This document shows positions 1-7,700 of a stretch of 32,644 nt of DNA, piece after piece. Position 1 is the first letter of the stretch, and every line of letters starts with the position of its first letter. Source of the DNA: Sphingomonadales bacterium (GTDB lineage: Bacteria > Pseudomonadota > Alphaproteobacteria > Sphingomonadales > Sphingomonadaceae); contig VMTF01000020.1 in assembly GCA_013791705.1 (NCBI GenBank), forward strand, positions 1-32,644. The letters are read 5' to 3'. Both the position numbers and the translations under genes were made by a program. The notes beneath the pieces are model-generated. The model ran no database searches, was not told where the DNA came from, and was given only the letters and a program-made list of their open reading frames with translations.

Positions 1-127
1 CCAGCATCCGCGTCACCGCCGCCAGCGGCGCGGCCAGCGCCAGGTCGGCCAGACAGCGCTCGGTCACCGCGCCCGCGCTGATCCGCCCGGCCCTGACCGC
101 GGCGGCGATTTCGGTGACCTGCCTCAT
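1..127 (-). CDS. Amidase-like protein, N-terminal fragment
   Basis: Partial gene: only the first 42 codons are inside the window. The readable start is MRQVTEIAAAVRAGRISAGA, followed by a segment rich in Leu and Ala. This matches the usual N-terminal helix of amidase-signature enzymes (a GatA-like 'AxxIRxGxISAxxVxxxxLxxI' pattern). The Ser-cisSer-Lys catalytic triad would lie outside the window, so activity and substrate cannot be judged. The ATG at 127 overlaps the stop codon of the upstream transporter gene in an ATGA arrangement, so the two are probably translated in a coupled way. A transporter paired with an amidase suggests uptake and hydrolysis of an amide-containing or acidic compound; that is inference. 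The call rests on a short stretch and could be wrong. Confidence 0.55.
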   Translation of the reverse strand, partial: MRQVTEIAAAVRAGRISAGAVTERCLADLALAAPLAAVTRML

Positions 128-1311
128 CGCGCCGCCCCGTCCGCGCCGCCATCCAGCGCCGCGGCATGGCGGCCGAGCAATGCAAGGTTGGCAACCACCC
201 CCGGCAGGCACGGCGCCGGAATAACAATCCCGAGCGCCCCCGCCGCAGCGGCCGCTTCCGCCTCGCCCTGCGGCACGCGGCGCATGGCCGCATCATGGCG
301 CGCCGCCGCATCCACCGGATGCGCGGGCAATTCCCGGCCAAACCGGCCCGCCAGCCACGCGCACAGAAACAGTTGCAACTGGTGGAAGATCATCAGCGGC
401 AGCACCACCATTCCGACCGTGGCCGGGGCGAACAGCGCCGCCGCCATCGGCACGCCCGAAACGAGGCTCTTTTTCGAACCGCAGAACAGCAGCACGATCG
501 CATCCTCGCGCGGCAGCCCGGCCGCCCGCGCGACCAGCGCGTTCACCCCCATCACGATCCCCAGGATCACCGCGCTCAGCGCCAGCAGCAGGCCCAGCTC
601 GGCCACGCCCACCCTTGTCCAGATGCCGCTGATCACCGCCGCGCTGAACGCGGTATAGACCACCAGCAGGATCGAACTGCGATCGACCGGCTGCAGGATC
701 GCCTTGTTGCGGTCGATGAACCCGCCGATCACCGGGCGCAGCAGGTGCCCGGCCAGAAACGGCAACAGCAATTGGATCGCGATGGTCCTGACCGAACTCC
801 ACGATGCCATCGCCCCGTCCCCGCCCGCCCGCATCAGCAGGCCGACCAGCAGCGGCGTCAGGAAGATGCCCAGCAGGTTCGAGAGCGAAGCGCTGCACAC
901 CGCCCCGGCAACATTGCCCCGCGCCAGCGCGGTAAACGCGATCGAGGATTGCACGGTCGATGGCAGCAGCGTCAGGAACAACAGCCCCGCCGCCAGCAGC
1001 GGATCGATCCACCCGCGCGCCAGCGCCGCTGTCGCCAGCCCCAGCGCGGGAAACAGCACATAAGTCGATCCCAGCACCAGCAGGTGCAGGCGCCAGTTGC
1101 CCAGCCCCGCGACAATCGCCGCGCGCGAAAGCTTCGCCCCGTGCAGGAAGAACAGCAGCGCGATGGCCAGCTTCGCGGCCAGTTCGAACCACGCCGCCAC
1201 CTCCCCGCGCACCGGCAACAGCGAGGCAGCCGCCACCACCCCGATCAACCACAGGAGGAACGGGTCTGGTGCAGGGAGGGACCACCGCGGAAGGGACAAC
1301 GGGCGCCGCAT
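124..1311 (-). CDS. Bile acid:sodium symporter family transporter (SBF-like)
   Basis: Inner-membrane transporter of 395 residues. It is almost wholly hydrophobic, with about nine or ten membrane segments between residues 15 and 320. The order of helices and motifs such as LLPSTVQSSIAFTALARGN, FCGSKKSLVSGVPMA and MIFHQLQLFLCAWLA are those of the SBF-like (PF13593-type, YfeH-like) family, whose members are predicted sodium-coupled organic-anion carriers. The substrate is not evident. The frame is open for a further 69 codons upstream, but that part is hydrophilic and unlike the family. The ATG at 1311, directly before MRRPLSLPRWSLPAPDPFLL, is therefore preferred, although its ribosome binding site is weak. 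A tail of about 70 residues rich in Ala and Gly follows the last helix and is unusual. The stop overlaps the start of an amidase-like gene. Confidence 0.85.
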   Translation of the reverse strand: MRRPLSLPRWSLPAPDPFLLWLIGVVAAASLLPVRGEVAAWFELAAKLAIALLFFLHGAKLSRAAIVAGLGNWRLHLLVLGSTYVLFPALGLATAALARGWIDPLLAAGLLFLTLLPSTVQSSIAFTALARGNVAGAVCSASLSNLLGIFLTPLLVGLLMRAGGDGAMASWSSVRTIAIQLLLPFLAGHLLRPVIGGFIDRNKAILQPVDRSSILLVVYTAFSAAVISGIWTRVGVAELGLLLALSAVILGIVMGVNALVARAAGLPREDAIVLLFCGSKKSLVSGVPMAAALFAPATVGMVVLPLMIFHQLQLFLCAWLAGRFGRELPAHPVDAAARHDAAMRRVPQGEAEAAAAAGALGIVIPAPCLPGVVANLALLGRHAAALDGGADGAAR

Positions 1312-1369
1312 TGTCCGGCGACCATGCCCGCTTAACCCCTGCCGATCCAACGCAATGATTTGAACGGAT

Positions 1370-1431
1370 CGTTGCGAAAATGAGCGCATCCACTTCGGCC
1401 GCGCCATCCTCGCGCGCTCATTTTCGCAACG
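1370..1431. repeat. Perfect 18-bp inverted repeat between divergent genes
   Basis: The arm CGTTGCGAAAATGAGCGC (1370-1387) is repeated as its exact reverse complement at 1414-1431, with a 26-bp spacer. It sits about 60 bp upstream of the minus-strand transporter start (1311) and about 95 bp upstream of the plus-strand deaminase start (1527). No T-run follows either arm, so it does not look like an intrinsic terminator. A two-site operator or a looped regulatory site is the simplest reading; no regulator gene is present in the window. Confidence 0.7.
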
Positions 1432-1526
1432 CCGCGTGCTCATCATTGCGGTTGTACATTCGGCGCCGATTCCCGAGAGGCAGAGGCGGATCGTGGAGTG
1501 TGCCGCCAGTGTCGCCAAGTCGTCTG

Positions 1527-3068
1527 ATGCAAACCCGGCCCGGAGGGCGGGCCGCCCTCACCCTGGCGGCGGCGCTCATGCTGGGCGCCGGCGCGAGTGC
1601 CGCCGCCGCCCGCACCCCGGCAAGCGCGCCGCAAACCGATGAAGCGCGCACCGCCGCCGCGCTAGACCGGATCGTGGACAGCCCGCCCCGCCTGCGGATG
1701 TTCCTTCAGGCCATGCCCAAGGGCGCAGACCTCCACAACCATGGCGGCGGCGCCAATTATGCCGAGGATTTCCTCCGCTTCGCCGCGCAGGACGGCCTGT
1801 GCATCGCCACCGACAGCTATCGCATCGTCGCGCCGCCCTGCACCGCCCCGGGCCGGGTTCCCGCCGCCGGGCTGGAACATGATTATCCGCGCTACAGCAA
1901 GACGATCGATTCGCTTTCGGTGCGCGGGTTCGAAGCCGGGGTCGGCGATCCGGCGGTGTCCGGCTACGACCGCTTCTTTGCCACGTTCGACAAGTTCTGG
2001 CCCGCCGCGAGCGGCAATATGGGCAAGCTCCTGGCGCTGACGATGCAGCAGGCGGCGGCCGACCGGGTGCCCTATATCGAACTCAGCAGCGGCTCCACCG
2101 CGACGGCCGGCCTGATCCGGCAAGTGGGGTCCGCCGACGCGGCCGATCTGGCCGCGCTCCATGCCCGCATCGCGCCGCTGCTGCCCGCCGCCGTCGCCGG
2201 CACCCGCGCGGACTACGATCGCCACGAAGCCGAGGCGGCCAGGATCGATGGCTGCGCCGGTCCGGCCCCCGCCCCGGCCTGCGCGGTCAAGCTGCGCTAT
2301 CTTTACACCGCGCTGCGCACTTTCCCCCCGGCGCAGGTCTTCGCGCAACTGGCGCTCGGCTTTGCGCTGGCCGAGGCCGATCCGCGCTTCGTCGGCGTCA
2401 ATATCGCCGCGCCCGAACACGATCCGGTGGCGATCCGCGATTATGCGCTGCACATGCGGATGATCGGCTTCCTCAAGGCGCGCCATCCCGCCGTGGCGCT
2501 GTCGCTCCATGCCGGCGAACTCACGCTCGGCCTCGTCCCCCCGCGCGATCTCGCGTTCCATATCCGCGCGGCGGTCGAGGTCGCGGGCGCGCGGCGGATC
2601 GGCCACGGGATCGATATTTCCTATGAAGCCGGTGCAGCCGGGCTCTTGCGTGAAATGGCGCGCAAGCAAGTCGCGGTGGAGATCAATCTCACCAGCAACG
2701 CGGTGATCCTGGGCGTTGCGGGGCGCGCCCATCCGCTCTCGCTCTATCGCGAAGCCGGGGTGCCGGTGGTCCTCTCGACCGACGATGAAGGCGTGTCGCG
2801 CAGCGACATGACCCACGAATACTTCCGCGCCGTCACCGAACAGGGGCTGCGCTATGCCGATCTCAAGCGGATCATGCGCGACAGCCTGCAGTTCAGCTTC
2901 CTGCCCGGCGCCAGCCTGTGGCAAGCCCACTCAGGCGGACCGAAAGTCGCAGCCTGCGCGGTGCGCGATGCGGCCACCTGCGCGGCATTTGCGGCCGCCA
3001 GCCCCAAGGCCGCGCTGCAATTGCAACTGGAGCGCGATCTGGCCGCGTTCGAGGCCCTCCCGCACTAG
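1527..3068 (+). CDS. Secreted adenosine deaminase family protein (ADGF/CECR1-like)
   Basis: Metal-dependent amidohydrolase of 513 residues, probably releasing ammonia from adenosine or a related purine nucleoside. The family signatures are intact: a metal-binding HxH in MPKGADLHNH (H70, H72), the catalytic LHAGE (H328, E331), RIGHGID (H360), and the metal-binding STDDEGVSRSD (D419, D420). The first 30 residues form a signal peptide with an Ala-rich core, so the enzyme is exported, unlike the cytoplasmic housekeeping enzyme. At over 500 residues it fits the longer, secreted ADGF-like branch better than the roughly 330-residue cytoplasmic form. The frame is open from 1380, but the ATG at 1527 is chosen because it gives a clean signal peptide. 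It diverges from the transporter gene. Exact substrate specificity cannot be read from the sequence. Confidence 0.88.
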   Translation: MQTRPGGRAALTLAAALMLGAGASAAAARTPASAPQTDEARTAAALDRIVDSPPRLRMFLQAMPKGADLHNHGGGANYAEDFLRFAAQDGLCIATDSYRIVAPPCTAPGRVPAAGLEHDYPRYSKTIDSLSVRGFEAGVGDPAVSGYDRFFATFDKFWPAASGNMGKLLALTMQQAAADRVPYIELSSGSTATAGLIRQVGSADAADLAALHARIAPLLPAAVAGTRADYDRHEAEAARIDGCAGPAPAPACAVKLRYLYTALRTFPPAQVFAQLALGFALAEADPRFVGVNIAAPEHDPVAIRDYALHMRMIGFLKARHPAVALSLHAGELTLGLVPPRDLAFHIRAAVEVAGARRIGHGIDISYEAGAAGLLREMARKQVAVEINLTSNAVILGVAGRAHPLSLYREAGVPVVLSTDDEGVSRSDMTHEYFRAVTEQGLRYADLKRIMRDSLQFSFLPGASLWQAHSGGPKVAACAVRDAATCAAFAAASPKAALQLQLERDLAAFEALPH

Positions 3069-3129
3069 GCCGCGCAAGCAACCCCGCCCGCTCAGATGCC
3101 CCCACCCGCCAAGTTACTCCCGCCCGCTC

Positions 3130-3150
3130 GGCCTGAGCTTGTCGAAGGCC
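3130..3150. repeat. REP-like extragenic palindrome
   Basis: This 21-bp imperfect palindrome reads GGCCTGAGCTTGTCGAAGGC followed by C. Its core CCTGAGCTTGTCGAAGG is a dispersed extragenic element familiar from many sphingomonad and other proteobacterial genomes. It lies about 60 bp after the deaminase stop codon and could form a hairpin in the transcript, which may protect or end the message. No second copy with the same core was found in this window. Confidence 0.65.
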
Positions 3151-3297
3151 CCGCGCGGCGCAGGCCCCGCAATCAGCCCCGCACAATCCGCCCTTCCGGC
3201 TGCACGCCAGTGCACCGATCAGGTTCCAGTCCCCCGCGATCAGCGCCTCCTTCTTGGCCCGCCTCCTTCCCTTCAGCTTGCGCTCCGCCAGAAACGC

Positions 3298-3429
3298 ATC
3301 GTCACGCGTCTGAAACGCTTCCATGCCTGCCACCTGCGCGGCAACGACGGCAGCTTGTAAGCGGGCCACACCGCACGTCGGCTGCCGGTATCGCTGGTCT
3401 GGCCGGAAGCGTTTCAGACGCGTGACGAT
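3298..3429. repeat. 25-bp perfect inverted repeat with nested inner stem
   Basis: Positions 3298-3322 are exactly complementary, in reverse, to 3405-3429 (arm core GTCACGCGTCTGAAACGC). The 82-bp interior carries a second, shorter pair, CGGCAGC (3348-3354) with GCTGCCG (3381-3387). This nested layout resembles a REPIN or small MITE-like element, or a structured RNA. No coding sequence is recognisable inside, and I could not identify a target-site duplication. Confidence 0.6.
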
Positions 3430-3430
3430 C

Positions 3431-3473
3431 ATTCAGACCCGCATTTGTCCACGCGGGCTGGTGCGGTCTGAAT
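3431..3473 (-). terminator. Hairpin after the spermidine-synthase-like gene
   Basis: ATTCAGACC (3431-3439) pairs exactly with GGTCTGAAT (3465-3473), and GCA/TGC extends the stem after a one-base bulge. It lies 17 bp beyond the stop codon of the minus-strand gene ending at 3491. There is no U-rich tract after it, so intrinsic termination is doubtful; it may serve as a 3'-end stabiliser or be part of the neighbouring palindrome cluster. Confidence 0.35.
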
Positions 3474-3490
3474 CAGAAAGACACCCAGTC

Positions 3491-4222
3491 TCAGCCCGCC
3501 TTCGCAGCCAGCCAGATGATGTGCCACCCGTCTGCCTCGTCCACGTCGGCCGGCAGAACAACTTCTTCGACCGCAAATCCGGCGACTTCCAGCCGCTCGC
3601 GAAAATCCGCGTCCTTGTAGGCCGACCAGACCGCGAGCATCCCGCCGGGACGCAGCGCGGCATGGGCCGCGCGCAGCCCCCAGTTGCAGTAGAGCCGGTC
3701 ATTGGCCAGTTGGATCAGTCCGTCGGGGCCGTTGTCCACGTCCAGCAGAATGGCATCGAAACTGCCCGCCCCGCCCACGATCACATCGTGGACATCGGCC
3801 ACTTCCAGCGAAACACGCGGATCGGCCAGCGAAGTGCCGAAGATGCGAGCCAGCGGTCCCTTGGCCCAGACGACCACCTGCGGCACGAGTTCGGCCACCA
3901 CGATCCGCGCGGCCGGACCCCAGGCCGCCAGCGCGGCGCCCAGCGTGAAGCCCATGCCCAGCCCGCCGATCAGCACGCGGCCGTCCCTGGCGCCCAGCCG
4001 TTCGCAGGCGAGCGTGGCCAGCGCCTGTTCGGAGTGCCGGACCTGGTTGCCCATCAATTCGTCGCCGCAAAAGCGGATCGAAAAATCATCCCCCCGGCGC
4101 ATCAGGTGCAACGCACCTCCGCCCGGGATTTCCGCGATATCGACGCATTCAACCGGCGCGTCGGCAACCGGCGCACTGGCATCAGGCGCGTTGGCGATGG
4201 CCTGGTCGGCTTGCGGCGGCAC
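3491..4222 (-). CDS. Spermidine synthase-like Rossmann-fold protein
   Basis: Predicted cytoplasmic protein of 243 residues with the fold of polyamine synthases and class I methyltransferases. Visible motifs are the nucleotide-binding glycine loop VLIGGLGMGFTLGAAL, the acidic end of strand 2 in ARIVVAELVPQVVVWA, and FDAILLDVDNGPDG, where polyamine synthases carry their catalytic Asp region. Such proteins are often annotated as spermidine synthase, but many lack proven aminopropyl transfer, and the substrate is unknown. The first codon of the frame is GTG at 4222, and the first 25 residues are Ala- and Pro-rich without a clear ribosome site, so the true start may lie a little downstream. It follows the 40-residue protein gene by 14 bp and is probably cotranscribed with it. 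Confidence 0.75.
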   Translation of the reverse strand: MPPQADQAIANAPDASAPVADAPVECVDIAEIPGGGALHLMRRGDDFSIRFCGDELMGNQVRHSEQALATLACERLGARDGRVLIGGLGMGFTLGAALAAWGPAARIVVAELVPQVVVWAKGPLARIFGTSLADPRVSLEVADVHDVIVGGAGSFDAILLDVDNGPDGLIQLANDRLYCNWGLRAAHAALRPGGMLAVWSAYKDADFRERLEVAGFAVEEVVLPADVDEADGWHIIWLAAKAG

Positions 4223-4236
4223 TTGCGGCGGCGAAA

Positions 4237-4359
4237 TCAGCGCGCCGCCTTGGCTGGCTTGTCATTCGCGGTTTGCGCCTGCGCGGCCAGCTTCTTGCGG
4301 GTCTGCAAAGTCGCGAGGGCACGCTTGTGCCGCCGATTGGCGGAGCGGATGTTGGCCAT
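4237..4359 (-). CDS. Small basic protein of unknown function (40 aa)
   Basis: A 40-residue product beginning MANIRSANRRHKRALATLQT and ending in a run rich in Ala, Lys and Asn. It is strongly basic, with Arg and Lys clustered in the first 24 residues. The frame is open further upstream (to 4512), but the ATG at 4359 has a good ribosome site (ACAGGA about seven bases before it), and the upstream part looks non-coding. Its composition suggests binding to nucleic acid or the ribosome, though no family is recognised. It precedes the spermidine-synthase-like gene by 14 bp. Confidence 0.6.
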   Translation of the reverse strand: MANIRSANRRHKRALATLQTRKKLAAQAQTANDKPAKAAR

Positions 4360-4437
4360 GGATGATCCTGTCAGGTTGGAATCAGTCGCGGTGTCGGCCG
4401 GGATGGCATCCGTCGGGTGCTGATCGCCTAACCCATG

Positions 4438-4459
4438 GTCATATCCCGGCGGGGATGAC
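4438..4459. repeat. Imperfect REP-like palindrome
   Basis: GTCATATCCC pairs with GGGGATGAC around a short GGC loop, with one unpaired base. The shape (GTCAT-CCCCGC-type arms) resembles short dispersed repeats common in proteobacterial intergenic DNA. The related sequence GCCTGTCATCC at 4535-4545 is the near-complement of GGATGACAAGGC at 4453-4464, so a longer folded structure is also possible. Confidence 0.35.
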
Positions 4460-4728
4460 AAGGCATGATCCGTTTCGCATCCGGCGCGCGGGGGCTGGCG
4501 TGCGGATACCAAACCATTTTCCTACAGGCCCGGCGCCTGTCATCCTCGGCGAGCCCTCATCCGGGCGAGCTCTTTGCCATCGTCAGCCACAGGGTCCCGC
4601 GCGCAATCGCGTTTGCCTATCCCGGAATGAAGCCGTGCGCGCGTACTTCATCAACTAAAGTCCGCCAACCCATTGAAATTTCTGGGCCGCCCTCAGCCAG
4701 CGCAACAAAATTACCGCTTGCGCACGAA

Positions 4729-4747
4729 GACCGGCCCTTGCCCGGTC
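4729..4747 (-). terminator. Possible terminator of the nine-gene operon
   Basis: GACCGG (4729-4734) and CCGGTC (4742-4747) form a six-pair GC-rich stem with a seven-base loop, 24 bp beyond the stop codon of the last operon gene. On the minus strand only two Ts follow the stem, whereas on the plus strand CTTTT follows it. It may therefore be weak or bidirectional. No better candidate was seen at the operon end. Confidence 0.4.
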
Positions 4748-4770
4748 CTTTTCCCTTCTGCCGCAACAGC

Positions 4771-7700
4771 TTATTTCGCCGGAACCCAGTCCTTCATGTC
4801 CGCCTCATCGGTCACCTTGAACGGGAAGCCCTTCCGGTTGAGGAACAGCTCCTCCATTTCCGGCCGGGTGAACGGCCGCGAGCCAAGTCGGCCGAATACC
4901 GCCATCTGGCCGCCGGTTTCGTCGACCCCGCGATCGCGGTCGAGCCCCTTGGAGAGCGACAGCGCCGGGCTTGGCGTCCTGGCCCAGGCAATCAGCTCGG
5001 GCTTGGGCGCGGGCGAGAAGCCGTAGAAGTTGGGCTGGCTGTCCGGCGAGGTAAGTTGGAGCACCTTGAGCCCGTTGCGCCCGTCCGCCACATAGGCGAA
5101 CAGGCTGGCGTTGGTGGAGCCGACCATCACGTCCTCGACATCGGTCATCTGCCCCCCGAAGGTGACCTTCTGATAGACCACCGGCGCCAGCGGCCTGGTG
5201 ATGTTGACGATGACCAGACCATCCTGCTTCGCCGCCACATAGGCATATGTGCGGGCCAGATAGACCCGGCGCGCATCAGCCAGCGGCACCGTGCCAGACG
5301 GCATGGCGACCGGGTTGCGCAAGTCGGTCACGTCGAACAGCTTGAGCCCGTCCTTGTCCGTCACCCACAAATAGCGGAACTGCACCGCGCTCGCCCGGGC
5401 ATCGATCAGCGGCCGCACCGCCGCCAGCTTCGGGTGCAGCGGATCGTGCAGATCGACCACGATCAGCCCCGCATCGGCCGTGATGTAGGCGATTTCGCCC
5501 GCCAGAGTGATGTGCCGCGCGCCTTTCAGCACATTGTCCGGGTTCCACGTCACCGCCCGCTTGAGGAAGTTGTTGCGGAATTCGCCATCGTTGAGCGTAT
5601 CGACGTTGACCATGATCAGGCCTTCGGCGCTGTCGGTCACCGCGGCGTAGGAATAGATCGGCAGGAACGCCTGCTCCTCGTTGATCGCGCGAAGTTCCGG
5701 CGTGTTGCGCAACGGATTGATCGCCTGGTTGGTCGGGATCGCCATGCAGGTGGCATTGACCGACTTCACCGCCGTATCGTGGCCGAGCGGCGAAGTCGGG
5801 CCGGACAGGATCGGGTCCGAAATGCCCTTGTTGGCGATCGAGGCGACGTCATAGACCTTGAAGCCGCCCTTCCCTTCGGCCGCGAACATATATTCGCCGC
5901 GCAGATGCAGGCAGCCGACCGCGCCGCGCGTACCCTGCACCACGTTGCGGAACTGTTCGAGCGAGTCCGTCTCGCCCGAAAGCTTGCTGTCGAACGTCTT
6001 GCCGCGCGTCCAGTTCTTCAGCTCGCGTCCGTTTTTCTCGACGTGGAGCTTGTAATAGTCCGGATAGGCGTATTTCTGGAGATAGGAGCCGATCACCGCC
6101 TGCGGCTCGGCCCACTCGGTCACGCGGGTCGCCTGCAGCCCGCCTTCCAGCCCGGTCCGGGCATTGAGGCCGACGAAGTTCACGAAATTGGTCCCGAGCA
6201 GCATCAACTGCGCCATGATCGCGTTGTTGTCGTCTGCGGCCGAAAGGTGGCAATCGGTGCAGGTCTTGGTTTCGGTGGTCCGCACCGTATGCGGGAAATG
6301 CGGCGCGAACGCCTGGCTGGAGAAGCCGATCGCGCTGACCGGCGGCTGCTGGACATAGATCCGCTCGCGGTTGACGTTGGTCGACGAGAGCACCAGCGCC
6401 GAGGTCGAGCGGACCGGTGCGATCTGGCTGCCCTTGGTGGTCATGTGCCGGCCTAGCTGGAACATCTCGTCACGCGCCACTTGCGGGTTGTAAGTCGCGA
6501 AGTTGCGCGTCTCCCCCCCTTCGAAGTGCTGCACCTTGGTCTTCCAGTTCGCCTCGATCGGCAAGTGGCAGCCGCCGCAACTCGTGGTCCAGGAAAGATG
6601 GCAGGTGAAGCAGGCCATCTTGTCCGGATCGTGAGCCCGGTCGACGGCAGGTATGCCGGGGCCGAACCGATAGAGCCCGTCGTCCGCGCCCGATTTGCTC
6701 ATCAGCTTGGCGCGGGCCGCCTTGGCGTTGAAATAAGGCGAAGCCGGATCGACCGAATCCTTGACGAGGTGGACCCGCCATTCAAGCTTGGGATCGATGA
6801 TCGAACGCTGGATCAGCGTGCGCCGGCCGCCGGGCTCGTCAACCCATTCGAACCGCCGCTTGCCGTCGCCGTTGCGCAGCAGGGTCAGGTCGTGGCCCTT
6901 GGGCGGCGCGGCCGGGCCGGACGTGCGCAAGTTGGGATAGACGTCAGCCGTGCCATGGCAATCCTTGCAGCCGATCTCGATCGCATTGGCCACTTCGCCA
7001 TAGATCAGGCCGTTGCCGTGGCTGTCCTGCGAGAAGTGGCAATCGGCGCATTGCAGGCCCTTCTCGGCATGGATGTCCATCAGGTGGACTGTCTTGCCCG
7101 GATTGGTCCCGGGCGGAACGAATTTGCCCTCACCGGCCCGGCGCCACTTTTCCGGATCGTCGGGCGAGACGATCTTGCCCTCCGCATCGAGCAGATTGCC
7201 CTCGCGGTCGCGCTTGAATATCCCGCGGAAGTTCCAGCCGTGGCTGTGATAGTCGGCGAACTGCGTGTCCTTGAGCGTCGGATTGAGATCATAGACATTG
7301 CGCAGGAAATCGAGGTCCGCCCACTTCCCGCGCGGCGCGGCGCCTTCGGGGTTGCGCTCGTTGACCTCCCACACGACATCAGCAGTCGGATAAACCTGCT
7401 TCTCCGGCCACATCTTCGGCGCGTCGGATTTGTAATCCCACATCGTGTAGCCGAGGTAGGAATTCAGGAAGATGTTCGGCTGATGCATGTGGCAGTTCAT
7501 GCACTGAGCGGTCGGAATGGCGCGGGTAAAGACATGCCGGAGCGGATGGCCCGACTCCTTGACCATCTCGCCCGAAGGCGAGCCGTGCGCATCTTCCGCC
7601 CCATGGCCCTTGTTCGCCTCGTGCCCGTCCTTCAGGGCACCGTGGGCCGGCACCTGCTTGTCGGCGATGGTCGGGTCGACCGTGATCGTCTGCCCGTCGC

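Larger units (their letters stand above)
3069..3490. other. 422-bp gap between convergent genes, rich in palindromes
   Basis: Convergent intergenic region between the deaminase (+) and the spermidine-synthase-like gene (-). It holds a short REP-like palindrome (3130-3150), a 25-bp perfect inverted repeat with a nested stem (3298-3429), and a second hairpin (3431-3473), all listed separately. Open frames on both strands cross it, but none shows a start, ribosome site or protein I recognise. Confidence 0.7.
4360..4770. other. 411-bp gap with short palindromes, no gene seen
   Basis: Region between the stop of the last operon gene (4771) and the start of the small basic protein (4359), both on the minus strand. 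It must hold the promoter of the small-protein pair, though no convincing -35/-10 pair was found. It contains an imperfect palindrome around GTCATATCCCGGCGGGGATG (4438-4459), of the dispersed 'CCCCGC..GCGGGG' type. A small hairpin, ACAGGC/GCCTGT, lies at 4524-4540, and a possible terminator at 4729-4747. The plus-strand frame crossing this gap continues antisense into the cytochrome gene and is not considered coding. Confidence 0.55.

Noticed and set aside
1380..1526. N-terminal extension of the deaminase reading frame upstream of 1527
   Set aside because: It would cover one arm of the 18-bp inverted repeat and put 49 hydrophilic residues before an obvious signal peptide.
2893..3432. Minus-strand frame of 179 codons across the end of the deaminase gene and the palindrome region
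   Set aside because: It reads through the palindromes (the 25-bp repeat appears in it) and overlaps the deaminase gene. A segment rich in Lys and Arg hints at a gene remnant, but no family could be named.
4930..4970. Peptide ALSLSKG near the C-terminus of the nine-haem cytochrome, the same as one translation of the sphingomonad REP palindrome
   Set aside because: The DNA here (GCGCTGTCGCTCTCCAAGGG on the coding strand) does not match the REP sequence at the nucleotide level, so insertion of a REP element is not supported.
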